A stretch of DNA of 64,000 bases, taken from assembly GCF_007858475.1 (NCBI RefSeq), contig NZ_VIGX01000007.1, positions 124,001-188,000 of the forward strand, written 5' to 3'. The position numbers and the translations under genes were made by a program. Shown here piece after piece: positions 15,982 through 24,993 of this stretch (the first letter of the stretch is position 1; every line of letters starts with the position of its first letter). The stretch is from Tsukamurella conjunctivitidis. GTDB taxonomy: Bacteria; Actinomycetota; Actinomycetes; Mycobacteriales; Mycobacteriaceae. Under the pieces are notes generated by a model that was not told the origin of the DNA, did not search any database, and saw only the letters and a list, made by a program, of their open reading frames with translations.

Positions 15982-17226
15982 ATGCGTTCCTGGCCGACCC
16001 CCACCGTCCCCAGCGTGCCCGGACCGTCGGTCCCGCTGCGCCTCTACGACACGTCCGACGCGGTGGTGCGTCCGGTGAACCCCGGCGCGGTGGCCGGGAT
16101 GTACGTCTGCGGGATCACCCCCTACGACGCGACGCACCTCGGTCATGCCGCGACGTACCTCGCGTTCGACCTGGTCAACCGGGTGCTACGGGACAACGGC
16201 CACGACGTCCACTACGTGCAGAACGTGACGGACGTCGACGATCCGCTGTTCGAGCGGGCGGATCGGGACGGCATCGACTGGCGCGATCTCGGGGCCCGCG
16301 AGACCGACCTGTTCCGCGAGGACATGGAGGCCCTGCGGGTGATCCCGCCGCGCGACTACATCGGGGCGGTCGAATCGGTGGGCGAGGTCGTCGAGTACGT
16401 CGGAAAGCTGCTGGACAACGGGTCGGCGTACGTCGTCGACGATGCCGAGTACCCGGACGTCTACTACCGTTCCGACGCCACGGAGCAGTTCGGCTACGAG
16501 TCGGGCTACGACCGCGCGACCATGGAGAAGTTCTTCGCCGAGCGCGGCGGCGACCCCGAGCGGCCCGGGAAGCGCGACAGCATCGACCCGATCCTCTGGC
16601 GCGCCGAACGCCCCGGCGAACCCGCGTGGCCCTCGCCGCAGGGGCCCGGACGTCCAGGCTGGCACATCGAATGCGCCGCGATCGCCGCGAACCGCCTCGG
16701 GGCCACCTTCGACATCCAGGGCGGCGGTAGCGATCTGATCTTCCCGCACCACGAGTACTCCGCCGCGCACGTCGAGGCCGCGACCGGCGAGCGGCGCTTC
16801 GCCCGGCACTACGTGCACGCGGCGATGATCGGACTCGACGGCGAGAAGATGTCCAAGAGCCGCGGCAACCTCGTCTTCGTCTCGAAGCTGCGCCGTTCGG
16901 GCGTCGACCCCGCCGCGATCCGCCTGGGCCTCTTCGAGGGCCACTACCGGCAGGACCGCCCCTGGTCGGACGAGGTGCTCGAGCGCGCGGTGGCGCGTCT
17001 GGACCTGTGGCGCCGCGCCTTCCAGGCGTCCTCCGCGCCGGACGGGGACGAGCTGATCGCCCGCGTCCGCCGCTACCTGGCGGATGATCTGGACACCCCG
17101 CACGCCCTCGCCGCGATCGACGCCTGGGCCGAGAAGGCCGTCACCGTCGGCGGCCCGGATGCCGGCGCGCCGGCGTCCGTGGGCGCAGCGGTCGACGCGC
17201 TGCTCGGCGTACCTGCCGCGGCCTGA
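15982..17226 (+). CDS. mshC: Cysteine--1-D-myo-inosityl 2-amino-2-deoxy-alpha-D-glucopyranoside ligase MshC
   Basis: 414-residue class I aminoacyl-tRNA-synthetase-like ligase that joins Cys to GlcN-Ins, using ATP, in mycothiol synthesis. [20 protein letters not shown] holds the HIGH-like signature and a zinc Cys, and [14 protein letters not shown] the KMSKS loop; [13 protein letters not shown] and [10 protein letters not shown] supply further zinc ligands. Length and motifs separate it from CysRS, which is longer. TAGGGT at 15970-15975 is 6 nt before ATG, predicting leaderless expression. It shows that the host makes mycothiol as its main thiol. Confidence 0.95.
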   Translation: MRSWPTPTVPSVPGPSVPLRLYDTSDAVVRPVNPGAVAGMYVCGITPYDATHLGHAATYLAFDLVNRVLRDNGHDVHYVQNVTDVDDPLFERADRDGIDWRDLGARETDLFREDMEALRVIPPRDYIGAVESVGEVVEYVGKLLDNGSAYVVDDAEYPDVYYRSDATEQFGYESGYDRATMEKFFAERGGDPERPGKRDSIDPILWRAERPGEPAWPSPQGPGRPGWHIECAAIAANRLGATFDIQGGGSDLIFPHHEYSAAHVEAATGERRFARHYVHAAMIGLDGEKMSKSRGNLVFVSKLRRSGVDPAAIRLGLFEGHYRQDRPWSDEVLERAVARLDLWRRAFQASSAPDGDELIARVRRYLADDLDTPHALAAIDAWAEKAVTVGGPDAGAPASVGAAVDALLGVPAAA

Positions 17227-17251
17227 CAGCGCGACACGCTATATTGCGCCT

Positions 17252-17563
17252 GTGAGGACCGTCAGCGAGCTGGCCCCGGATCTGACCGAGGGCGTGTGGA
17301 CCGTTCAGACCCGCACGTCCACGTACGTGGTGGATCTGGCAGAGATGACCCTGATGCGCGCCCCCGGCATCGGCGGTGATTCCGAGGACGAGCAGTGGAG
17401 CATCAGCTCGCTGCGCCGCGACTCGGAGGACATCCCGCTGCTGGGCATCAAGAGCTGCCGGGTCGGTGAGTCGGCGCAGTTCTGGGTCCGCGCCGCGGAG
17501 GATCCGGACGTGCGCACCTGGCGCATCACCACGCCGGTCGTCTCGATCGAACGAATCGGCTAG
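17252..17563 (+). CDS. Conserved hypothetical protein (103 aa)
   Basis: 103 residues from GTG 17252 (VRTVSELAPDLTEGVWTVQT). The frame is open upstream into mshC, but TATATT at 17240-17245 lies exactly 6 nt before this GTG, matching the leaderless spacing seen elsewhere here, so this start is chosen. It is a small beta-rich soluble protein with one Cys (IKSCRVGESAQFWVRAAEDP). I do not recognise a family. It is convergent with the PAC2 gene, 19 nt apart. Confidence 0.6.
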   Translation: MRTVSELAPDLTEGVWTVQTRTSTYVVDLAEMTLMRAPGIGGDSEDEQWSISSLRRDSEDIPLLGIKSCRVGESAQFWVRAAEDPDVRTWRITTPVVSIERIG

Positions 17564-17582
17564 CGCCGCCCGTCGTCCGGCT

Positions 17583-18437
17583 CTAGGGGCCCGTGCCCGG
17601 GTCCCGCCGCCGCAGGTACTTCTCGAACTCCTCCGCGATCGCGTCGGCGTCGATGTGCTGCTCGACGTCCTTCGCTTCCGCGTCGCCGCGCTCCTCGAGA
17701 CCGCGGACGTAGTCGGCGACGTCCTCGTCGTCCTCGGTCATCTCCGTCACGGACGCCTCCCACGCCTCGGCGCGCGCCGGCAGGTCGGCCAGCGGTACCG
17801 CGAGATCGAGCGCCTGCTCCACACGCTGCAACAGCGCGACGGTGGCCTTCGGATTCGGCGGCTGCGAGACGTAGTGGGGTACCGCGGCCCAGAAGGAGAT
17901 CGCGGGGAAGCCGGACCGCACGCACGCGTCCTGCAGTACGCCGGTGATCCCGGTGGGGCCCTCGTAGCGGTTCTGTTCGAGGCCGAAGCGCTTGGCGGAT
18001 TCCGCGTCGTAACCCGCGCCGGTCACGGGCACGGGTCGTGTGTGCGCGGTGTCCGCGAGCAGGGAGCCCAGGATAACGACGCTGTCGATGTGCAACTCCG
18101 TGAAGATCGCGAGCAACTGTTCGCAGAACGCGCGCCAGCGGAAGTTCGGCTCGGTGCCCCGGAGCAGCACCACATCGCGGTCCGCCTTGGGCGGCCGGCA
18201 CACCGACAGCGTGGTCGACGGCCACTCGACGGCGCGCGTCACCCCGTCGACCTGCTTGATGATGGGCCGGTTGACCTGGAAGTCGTAGAAGTCGTCGGAA
18301 TCGACCTCGGTGATCAGCTGCGCGTCCCAGGTCAGTTCGAGGTGCTCGACGGCGCCCGATGCGGCATCACCCGCATCGTTCCAGCCCTCGAACGCCGCGA
18401 TGAGGACCGGGCGGTCGAGCTTGGGGAAGGACGTCAC
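17583..18437 (-). CDS. PAC2 (proteasome assembly chaperone-like) family protein
   Basis: 284-residue protein of the Rv2125-type PAC2 family. The N-terminal PVLIAAFEGWNDAGDAASGA is the family signature; the middle has VVILGSLLADTAHTRPVPVT and GFPAISFWAAVPHYVSQPPN, followed by an acidic, helical C-terminus. Eukaryotic PAC2 helps assemble the proteasome, but a link of the actinobacterial protein to the proteasome encoded later in this window has not been shown as far as I know. TACTCT (complement of 18445-18450) is 7 nt before GTG 18437, predicting a leaderless mRNA divergent from metH. Confidence 0.88.
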   Translation of the reverse strand: MTSFPKLDRPVLIAAFEGWNDAGDAASGAVEHLELTWDAQLITEVDSDDFYDFQVNRPIIKQVDGVTRAVEWPSTTLSVCRPPKADRDVVLLRGTEPNFRWRAFCEQLLAIFTELHIDSVVILGSLLADTAHTRPVPVTGAGYDAESAKRFGLEQNRYEGPTGITGVLQDACVRSGFPAISFWAAVPHYVSQPPNPKATVALLQRVEQALDLAVPLADLPARAEAWEASVTEMTEDDEDVADYVRGLEERGDAEAKDVEQHIDADAIAEEFEKYLRRRDPGTGP

Positions 18438-18499
18438 TTCGATCAGAGTACGCGCAGGTCGTGCCGATTCGATTTGCCCGCACCCACTACCCTGGGACC

Positions 18500-21400
18500 A
18501 TGACCCGTACGCATCAGCAGCCGCTGCAGTCGAGTTTCCTGGAGGCGGCCTCGAGCCGTGTTCTGATAGGCGACGGTGCGATGGGCACGATGCTGCAGGC
18601 AGCGGACCTGACCCTGGACGATTTCCTGGGGCTGGAGGGCTGCAACGAGATCCTCAACGACACCCGGCCGGACGTGCTGGAGGGGATCCATCGCGCGTAC
18701 TTCGCCGCCGGCGCGGATGCGGTGGAGACGAACACCTTCGGCTGCAATCTGAGCAACCTCGGTGACTACGACATCGCGGACCGGATCCGGGAGCTGTCGG
18801 AGAAGGGCGTGGCGATCGCCCGGAAGGTCGCGGACGAGTTCGCCGTCGACGGGACGCCGCGGTTCGTGCTGGGGTCCATCGGCCCCGGGACCAAGCTGCC
18901 GACGCTGGGCCACACCTCGTTCGCGGTGATCCGCGACGCTTACGCGGAGGCCGCGCGCGGGATGATCGACGGCGGCGCGGACGCCTTCCTGATCGAGACC
19001 TGCCAGGACATCCTCCAGTCGAAGGCCGCGGTCCTGGGCTGCCACGTCGCGATGGACGAGCTCGGACGCCGGATCCCGATCATCGTGCACGTCACGGTCG
19101 AGACCACCGGCACCATGTTGCTCGGTTCCGAGATCGGTGCCGCGCTCACGGCGCTGGAGCCCCTGGGTATCGACATGATCGGCCTGAACTGCGCCACCGG
19201 CCCGGCCGAGATGAGCGAGCACCTGCGGCACCTGTCGCGGCATTCGACCATCCCCGTGTCGGTGATGCCGAACGCGGGCCTGCCCGTGCTGGGGAAGAAC
19301 GGTGCCGAGTACCCGCTGACCCCGGAGGAACTCGCGGAGGCCCTGTCCGGGTTCGTCTCCGAGTTCGGGCTGAGCTTCGTGGGCGGCTGCTGCGGCACCA
19401 CTCCGGAGCACATCCGGCAGGTCGCCGAGGCGGTGCGCGGAACCGAGCGCCTGCAGCGGGTTCCCGAGACCGAGAGCGCGGTCAGCTCGCTGTACACGTC
19501 GGTGCCGTTCGCACAGGACAGCTCGATCCTGATGATCGCCGAGCGCACGAATTCGAACGGCTCCAAGGCCTTCCGCGATGCGATGCTGGCCGGAGATCAC
19601 GACAAGTGCGTCGACATCGCCAAGGACCAGGTGCGCGACGGCGCGCACATGCTCGATCTCAACGTCGACTACGTCGGCCGCGACGGCGCGGCGGACATGG
19701 CGGCGCTGGCATCCCGGTTCGCCACCGCGTCGACGCTGCCGGTCATGATCGACTCCACGGAGCCCGCGGTGATCCGGGCGGGCCTGGAGCACCTCGGCGG
19801 CCGGTGCGCCGTGAACTCGGTGAACTACGAGGACGGCGACGGCCCCGAGTCGCGGTTCACGAAGATCATGGAACAGGTCGTGGCGCACGGTGCCGCGGTC
19901 GTCGCGCTGACCATCGACGAGGAGGGCCAGGCCCGCACCGCCGAGTGGAAGGTGCGGATCGCCGAGCGGCTCATCGCCGACCTCACCGGGAACTGGGGCC
20001 TGAGCCTCGACGACGTCATCATCGACCCGCTGGTGTTCCCGATCTCCACGGGGCAGGAGGAGGTCCGGCGCGACGCGCTCGAGACCATCGAGGCCGTCCG
20101 CATCCTGCATGCGAAGTACCCGAACCTGCACTTCACCGTGGGTCTGTCGAATGTGAGCTTCGGCCTCAACGCCGCGGCGCGGCAGGTGCTGAACTCGGTC
20201 TTCCTGCACGAGCTGACCGAGGCCGGGCTCGACTCCGCCATCCTGCACGCGTCGAAGATCCTGCCGATGAGCAAGATCGAGACCGAGCAGCGCGAGACCG
20301 CGCTCGACCTGGTCTACGACCGCCGCGGTCTCGACGGCCTGCAGTCGCAGGGCGATCCGGACTACAACCCACTGTCGAAACTCATGGAGCTGTTCGAGGG
20401 CGTCTCCGCCGCCGGTGCCCGCGAGTCCCGGGCGCAGGAACTGGCGAAGCTGCCGCTGTTCGAGCGGCTGGAGCGTCGCATCGTCGACGGCGAGCGCGAG
20501 GGCCTGGACGCCGACCTGGACGCGGCACTGGCCGAGAAGCCGGCGCTGGCGATCATCAATGACACGCTGCTGTCCGGCATGAAGACGGTCGGCGAGCTGT
20601 TCGGCTCCGGTCAGATGCAGCTGCCCTTCGTGCTGCAGTCCGCCGAGGTGATGAAGGCGGCCGTCGCGTACCTCGAGCCGCACATGGAGAAGTCCGAGGA
20701 CGACGCCGGTAAGGGGCGGATCGTGCTGGCCACCGTCAAGGGCGACGTCCACGACATCGGTAAGAACCTCGTCGACATCATCCTGAGCAACAACGGCTAC
20801 GAGGTGGTCAACATCGGCATCAAGCAGCCGATCGCCGCCATCGTCGAGGCCGCCGAGGACAAGCACGCCGACGTGATCGGCATGTCCGGCCTGCTGGTGA
20901 AGTCGACCGTGGTGATGAAGGAGAACCTCGAGGAGCTCAACACCCGCGGCCTGGGGGAGAAGTACCCGGTGCTGCTGGGCGGCGCGGCACTCACCCGCGC
21001 CTACGTCGAGAACGACCTCGCCGAGGTCTACGCCGGCGAGGTCAGCTACGCCCGCGACGCCTTCGAGGGCCTGCGCCTGATGGACGACATCATGGCGCTC
21101 AAGCGCGGCGAGGGGCCCGATCCCGACAGCCCCGAGGCCCTCGCGGCCGCGGAGAAGGCGCGCGAACGCAAGGAGCGGCACGCCCGCAGTCGGCGCATCG
21201 CCGAGAAGCGCAAGGCGGAGGCGGCGCCCGTCGTCGTGCCGGAGCGCTCCGACGTGGCGCTCGATTTCGAGGTCGCGACCCCGCCGTTCTGGGGCACCCG
21301 GGTGGTCAAGGGCATCGCGATCAGCGAGTACGCGTCCCTGCTGGACGAGCGCGCGTTGTTCTTCGGCCAGTGGGGCCTGCGCGGAGCCCGCAAGGGGGAG

Positions 21401-22105
21401 GGCCCCTCGTACGAGGAGCTGGTGGAGACCGAGGGCCGCCCGCGACTGCGGTACTGGCTCGACAAGCTCAAGGCGGAGAAGATCCTCGACCACGCCGCCG
21501 TGGTCTACGGCTACTTCCCGGCGGTGAGCCACGGCAACGTCATCGACGTGCTCGAGTCGCCGGAACCCGATGCGCCCGTGCGGTACTCGTTCGAGTTCCC
21601 GCGCCAGCAGCGGGGCCGGTTCCTCGCGATCTCGGACTTCATCCGCGACCGCGAGACCGCTATCGCCCGCGGCGAGGTCGACGTGCTGCCCTTCCAGCTG
21701 GTCACCATGGGGCAGCCGATCGCGGACGCCGCGAACGAGCTGTTCGCGGCCAACAGTTACCGCGACTACCTCGAGCTGCACGGCATCGGGGTGCAGCTCA
21801 CCGAGGCCCTCGCGGAGCGCTGGCACCAGCGGGTGCGGCAGGAGCTGGTCCTGCCCGGCGGCCGGAAGGTCGCGGACACGGATCCCTCGGCGGTCACCGA
21901 CTTCTTCGACCTCAAGTACCTCGGTGCGCGCTACAGCTTCGGCTACGGCGCCTGCCCGGACCTCGAGGATCGCGCGAAGATGGTCGACCTGCTGCAGCCC
22001 GAGCGGATCGGGGTGCAGCTGTCGGAGGAACTGCAGCTGCACCCCGAGCAGTCCACCGACGCCTTCGTCCTGACGCACCCCGAGGCGAAGTACTTCAACA
22101 CCTAG
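18500..22105 (+). CDS. metH: Cobalamin-dependent methionine synthase
   Basis: 1201-residue enzyme that methylates homocysteine using methyltetrahydrofolate and methylcobalamin. In order: homocysteine-binding barrel (about 15-320, zinc Cys in GGCCGTTPEH and GLNCATGP), folate-binding barrel (about 345-610, RTNSNGSKAFRDAMLAGD), cobalamin cap and Rossmann domain (about 640-870, with GDVHDIGKNLVDIILSNNGY supplying the cobalt-ligating His), and the activation domain (about 890-1195, KGIAISEYASLLDERALFFG and RYSFGYGACPDLEDR) that binds SAM. Every module is present. TACCCT at 18488-18493 is 6 nt before ATG 18500. With only 62 nt to the divergent PAC2 gene there is no room for a cobalamin riboswitch. 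It depends on the cob genes near 55-57 and 63 kb. Confidence 0.97.
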   Translation: MTRTHQQPLQSSFLEAASSRVLIGDGAMGTMLQAADLTLDDFLGLEGCNEILNDTRPDVLEGIHRAYFAAGADAVETNTFGCNLSNLGDYDIADRIRELSEKGVAIARKVADEFAVDGTPRFVLGSIGPGTKLPTLGHTSFAVIRDAYAEAARGMIDGGADAFLIETCQDILQSKAAVLGCHVAMDELGRRIPIIVHVTVETTGTMLLGSEIGAALTALEPLGIDMIGLNCATGPAEMSEHLRHLSRHSTIPVSVMPNAGLPVLGKNGAEYPLTPEELAEALSGFVSEFGLSFVGGCCGTTPEHIRQVAEAVRGTERLQRVPETESAVSSLYTSVPFAQDSSILMIAERTNSNGSKAFRDAMLAGDHDKCVDIAKDQVRDGAHMLDLNVDYVGRDGAADMAALASRFATASTLPVMIDSTEPAVIRAGLEHLGGRCAVNSVNYEDGDGPESRFTKIMEQVVAHGAAVVALTIDEEGQARTAEWKVRIAERLIADLTGNWGLSLDDVIIDPLVFPISTGQEEVRRDALETIEAVRILHAKYPNLHFTVGLSNVSFGLNAAARQVLNSVFLHELTEAGLDSAILHASKILPMSKIETEQRETALDLVYDRRGLDGLQSQGDPDYNPLSKLMELFEGVSAAGARESRAQELAKLPLFERLERRIVDGEREGLDADLDAALAEKPALAIINDTLLSGMKTVGELFGSGQMQLPFVLQSAEVMKAAVAYLEPHMEKSEDDAGKGRIVLATVKGDVHDIGKNLVDIILSNNGYEVVNIGIKQPIAAIVEAAEDKHADVIGMSGLLVKSTVVMKENLEELNTRGLGEKYPVLLGGAALTRAYVENDLAEVYAGEVSYARDAFEGLRLMDDIMALKRGEGPDPDSPEALAAAEKARERKERHARSRRIAEKRKAEAAPVVVPERSDVALDFEVATPPFWGTRVVKGIAISEYASLLDERALFFGQWGLRGARKGEGPSYEELVETEGRPRLRYWLDKLKAEKILDHAAVVYGYFPAVSHGNVIDVLESPEPDAPVRYSFEFPRQQRGRFLAISDFIRDRETAIARGEVDVLPFQLVTMGQPIADAANELFAANSYRDYLELHGIGVQLTEALAERWHQRVRQELVLPGGRKVADTDPSAVTDFFDLKYLGARYSFGYGACPDLEDRAKMVDLLQPERIGVQLSEELQLHPEQSTDAFVLTHPEAKYFNT

Positions 22106-22115
22106 GCCGCGCGGC

Positions 22116-22289
22116 ATGGACGATTACCGTCTGCACCTGCAGGCCGGCGAGCCCGGTGAGGAGGGCGCCTGGTTCTGGCGCCTCGACGACGCCGCCGGCC
22201 TGCAGATCGCTGCGTCCTGGGCCGATTCGCTCGACGGTGCCCTCGACGCGGTGAAGGGCGTCGTCTCGGCACTGGGCCTGGATCAGTAG
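22116..22289 (+). CDS. Small hypothetical protein (57 aa)
   Basis: An ATG 10 nt after the metH stop opens 57 codons: MDDYRLHLQAGEPGEEGAWF, then a Trp- and Ala-rich helix (WADSLDGALDAVKGVVSALG) ending LDQ. Third codon positions are almost all G or C, and the reading continues metH's transcript, so it is likely a co-transcribed small protein. No membrane segment and no family recognised. Confidence 0.5.
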   Translation: MDDYRLHLQAGEPGEEGAWFWRLDDAAGLQIAASWADSLDGALDAVKGVVSALGLDQ

Positions 22290-22296
22290 CCGGGGC

Positions 22297-22327
22297 TTGA
22301 CCCTCCCGTCACGGGAGGCCCTACCGT
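22297..22327 (+). promoter_or_regulatory. MerR-type promoter: 19-bp spacer with central inverted repeat
   Basis: TTGACC (22297-22302) and TACCGT (22322-22327) are separated by 19 bp, longer than the usual 17. The spacer holds a perfect 7-1-7 inverted repeat, CTCCCGT-C-ACGGGAG (22303-22317). This overlong spacer with a dyad is the hallmark of promoters activated by MerR-family regulators. The ATG of the DUF2268 gene is 7 nt past the -10, so the transcript is probably leaderless. No merR gene is adjacent. Confidence 0.6.
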
Positions 22328-22334
22328 CGGCGGC

Positions 22335-23210
22335 ATGAAGATCACCGTTCTCGACACGGACACCGCCATGCGGCGGATCCTGCGGGCCCCGATGGCGGAG
22401 CGCGCAACGCGGTTGGAGGAGATGTGGCGGCCCGCGGCCGGGATGTACCGGTACTTCCCGGGCCGGTTCGACCTGGCCGCGATGCACGCGGCGTCGTCGG
22501 GCTTCCCGGTCGACCGCGACACCGACGCCTGTCTCGCCGCGATCGAGCGGCTGCGCGCCGCGGATGCCTGGGGCCGGATCGAGCGGGCGCTCCGGGCGGC
22601 GGCGGATCGGCTCGCGGACGCGCTCCGGCGCGTCGCGTTGCCCGAGGTCGTCGTCCTGCTCGTCGTCGGCGACCCGTCGGACCGGATCTACCAGGACGAG
22701 GCGCTCGGCCTCACCGCCAACGGCAGCGTCACCGGGTACCTGTACCTCAACGTCTGGCCGTCACCCGAGAATCTCGACCGGCTCGAGGCGATGGCGGTGC
22801 ACGAGTTCGACCACAACGTGCGGTACGCGCCGGGCGGCGTCGTCTGGGATCCGGCGACGGTCACCGTCGGCGAACAGATCGTCTCCGAGGGGCTGGCGGA
22901 CGCCCTGGCGCGCGAGATGTACGGCGAGGAGCTCGGCTCCGCGCGGATCGGCGTCCCGCACCGTCATGACGACGCCCTGTTCGCGAAGGTCACCGCCGCC
23001 CTCGGCGTCACCGGGATGCAGAACTTCGCCTCGTGGGTCCTCGGCGATACGATCGCGGGTCGCTTCGGTGCGCCGCCGATCGGGGTACCGACCGGCGCGG
23101 GCTACGCGGTGGGGAACCGACTCGTGGACCGGTACCTCGCGGCGACGGGTCTGACCGCGAGCGAAGCCGTGCACGCCGACGCGCGCGAGATCATCGCTAC
23201 AGCTTCGTGA
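22335..23210 (+). CDS. DUF2268 family putative zinc metalloprotease
   Basis: 291-residue soluble protein. The gluzincin-type motif HEFDH lies in AMAVHEFDHNVRYAPGG (about residues 153-168), with a downstream Glu in VSEGLADALAREMYGEE as likely third ligand. The N-terminal part (KITVLDTDTAMRRILRAPMA) and length fit DUF2268, whose members are predicted Zn-dependent proteases. No signal peptide is seen, so it should act in the cytoplasm. It has its own MerR-like promoter, suggesting stress- or ligand-induced expression. The 3' end overlaps the convergent nucleotidase gene by 14 nt. Confidence 0.85.
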   Translation: MKITVLDTDTAMRRILRAPMAERATRLEEMWRPAAGMYRYFPGRFDLAAMHAASSGFPVDRDTDACLAAIERLRAADAWGRIERALRAAADRLADALRRVALPEVVVLLVVGDPSDRIYQDEALGLTANGSVTGYLYLNVWPSPENLDRLEAMAVHEFDHNVRYAPGGVVWDPATVTVGEQIVSEGLADALAREMYGEELGSARIGVPHRHDDALFAKVTAALGVTGMQNFASWVLGDTIAGRFGAPPIGVPTGAGYAVGNRLVDRYLAATGLTASEAVHADAREIIATAS

Positions 23211-24909
23211 TCCGGCTGGTGGGCACCTGCAGGTCCGGCGTGGCCTGGAGGTACTTCTCCAGTGCGTCGAGGTCGATACCGCCGACCGTCAGGTCCGTCG
23301 ACTGGGAGAAGATGCTGAAGCCGTCGCCGCCGGCGGCCAGGAAGTTGTTCGTGGTCACCCGGTACTTCGCGACGGGGTTGAGCGGCTGGTCGCCGATCTT
23401 CACGCTGTCGCGGACCACCTTCCGGTTCGGCGCGCCGTTCGGGTCGTAGCTGTAGGTGATGCCCGACGGTGCCAGCACCGTCGCCTTCGCGGGGTTCTGC
23501 CACTGCTGCTCGAGCAGGTCGATGATCTGCTGACCGGTCAGCGAGACGGTGACCACCTGGTTCCCGAAGGGCTGCACCGTGTACGCGGCGCCGTAGGTGA
23601 CATCGCCGCCCTTGAGATCGGCGCGGACGCCGCCCGGGTTCATGAGGGCGATCTGCCCGGCGGCCTCGTTGGGCGGCCGCGTGGTGAAGAGCATCGCGTC
23701 GGCGATCACGTCGCCGAGCGGGGAGTCACCGCCGGGGAAGGCCTCCCGCTTGAGGTCGGTCGGGATCCTCCCGATCACGCGGTCGGCGCGGGGCTTGGCC
23801 TCCTTCTCGTAGAACTCGATGAGGCGCTGGGCCCCGGCGTCTGCGGGGAGCTTCCGGCTCACGACCCGGTTGACGGCCGTGGCCTTCGCGGCGGGGCCGC
23901 TGAAGTCCAGCGTGATGTCGGTGATCAGGCGCCCGTAGGAGGCGGCCTGGGTGACGGTGCGGCCGTCGATGGTGCAGTTGTAGGCCTGGTGCGAGTGCGC
24001 CGTGACCAGGGACGTGACGGCCGGATCGATGCGCTTCGCGAGGTCGGGCACCGGCGCCGAGACGTCCTTGCACGCGTTCGGATCTGCTTCGCCGGAGCCC
24101 TTCTGCGCACCGCCGTCGTGCAGGGTCGCGATGATGGCCTGCGCGCCGGCGGCCTTGATCTCGGGCACGTACTTGTTGATGGCGTCGGCCTCGTCGCCGA
24201 AGGTGTAGCCGCGCACGCCCTCCGGGGCGACGATCGTCGCGGTCTCGGGGGTCACGGTGCCGATGACGGCGATCTTCTTCCCACCGGCCTCGAACATCTT
24301 CCACGGGACGGTGCCGGGCGGCAGCTGGCCCTGCTCGTTGGTGACGTTCGCGGCGAGGTACTGGTAGGCGGCGCCGGTGAACGGCTCGCCCGGTTCGCAG
24401 CCCTGGGGCGCGCAGCCGCCCTTCTGCAGCCGCTCCAGTTCGATGGTGCCGTGGTCGAACTCGTGGTTGCCGACCGAACTCGCCTGCAGTCCGACCGAGT
24501 TCAGGAACGTGATCGTCGGCTCGTCGCGGAACAGCGCCGAGACGAGCGGGCTGGCGCTCACGAGGTCGCCCGCAGCGACGGTGAGGTTGTTCGGGTACTG
24601 CTTCTTGAGCCGCTGCAGCGCGGTGGCGAAGTACGCGGCGCCGCCGGCCTCCGCGCCGCCGATCCTCCCCGTCGAGCCGGTGGGCGGCTGCAGGTTGCCG
24701 TGGAAGTCGTTGAACGCCAGTAGGTGCACCTGGTCCGGGTTCGCGGGCGGGAGGTCGTCGACGCCGGGCACCGTGAAGCTCGGTTTCGAGACCGACGTTC
24801 CGGCGGCGGAGGACGACGGTGCCGCATCGTTGCCGCCGGTGCCGCAGCTCGCGAGGAGCGCGGCGGTCGCGGTGAGGGCCAGGGCGGCGGAGAGGCGGCG
24901 ATTGCGCAT
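23197..24909 (-). CDS. 5'-nucleotidase/2',3'-cyclic phosphodiesterase family lipoprotein
   Basis: 570-residue exported metallophosphatase. The signal peptide (MRNRRLSAALALTATAALLA) ends in the lipobox LASCG. The N-terminal calcineurin-like domain shows HLLAFNDFHGNLQ, GDLVSASP, SVGNHEFDHG and TAHSHQAYNC, the di-metal site of the UshA/5'-nucleotidase family. The C-terminal nucleotide-recognition domain ends with YRVTTNNFLAAGGDGFSIFS. The likely job is dephosphorylating nucleotides or related esters outside the membrane for phosphate or nucleoside uptake. The frame is open upstream to 25599 over the HAD gene, so the start before the signal peptide is used. Confidence 0.92.
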   Translation of the reverse strand: MRNRRLSAALALTATAALLASCGTGGNDAAPSSSAAGTSVSKPSFTVPGVDDLPPANPDQVHLLAFNDFHGNLQPPTGSTGRIGGAEAGGAAYFATALQRLKKQYPNNLTVAAGDLVSASPLVSALFRDEPTITFLNSVGLQASSVGNHEFDHGTIELERLQKGGCAPQGCEPGEPFTGAAYQYLAANVTNEQGQLPPGTVPWKMFEAGGKKIAVIGTVTPETATIVAPEGVRGYTFGDEADAINKYVPEIKAAGAQAIIATLHDGGAQKGSGEADPNACKDVSAPVPDLAKRIDPAVTSLVTAHSHQAYNCTIDGRTVTQAASYGRLITDITLDFSGPAAKATAVNRVVSRKLPADAGAQRLIEFYEKEAKPRADRVIGRIPTDLKREAFPGGDSPLGDVIADAMLFTTRPPNEAAGQIALMNPGGVRADLKGGDVTYGAAYTVQPFGNQVVTVSLTGQQIIDLLEQQWQNPAKATVLAPSGITYSYDPNGAPNRKVVRDSVKIGDQPLNPVAKYRVTTNNFLAAGGDGFSIFSQSTDLTVGGIDLDALEKYLQATPDLQVPTSRITKL

Positions 24910-24993
24910 GGCACGAATTCGAACACAGGCAGCCATCGTTCGGGTGACGAATGAATTAACACCCCGTGCGCGCACCCACCTAGGGTGATCGGC

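Noticed and set aside
17583-18437. PAC2 gene as a proven part of the proteasome system
   Set aside because: The name comes from the eukaryotic family; the gene is 13 kb from the proteasome genes and no functional link is visible in the sequence.
18438-18499. Cobalamin riboswitch upstream of metH
   Set aside because: Only 62 nt separate the divergent PAC2 and metH starts, and a -10 lies 6 nt before the ATG, leaving no leader to fold.
18443-22117. Very long open frame (over 1200 codons) antisense to metH
   Set aside because: It is the high-GC shadow of metH; its translation is rich in Arg, Gly, His and Val with no family motif, while metH is complete on the other strand.
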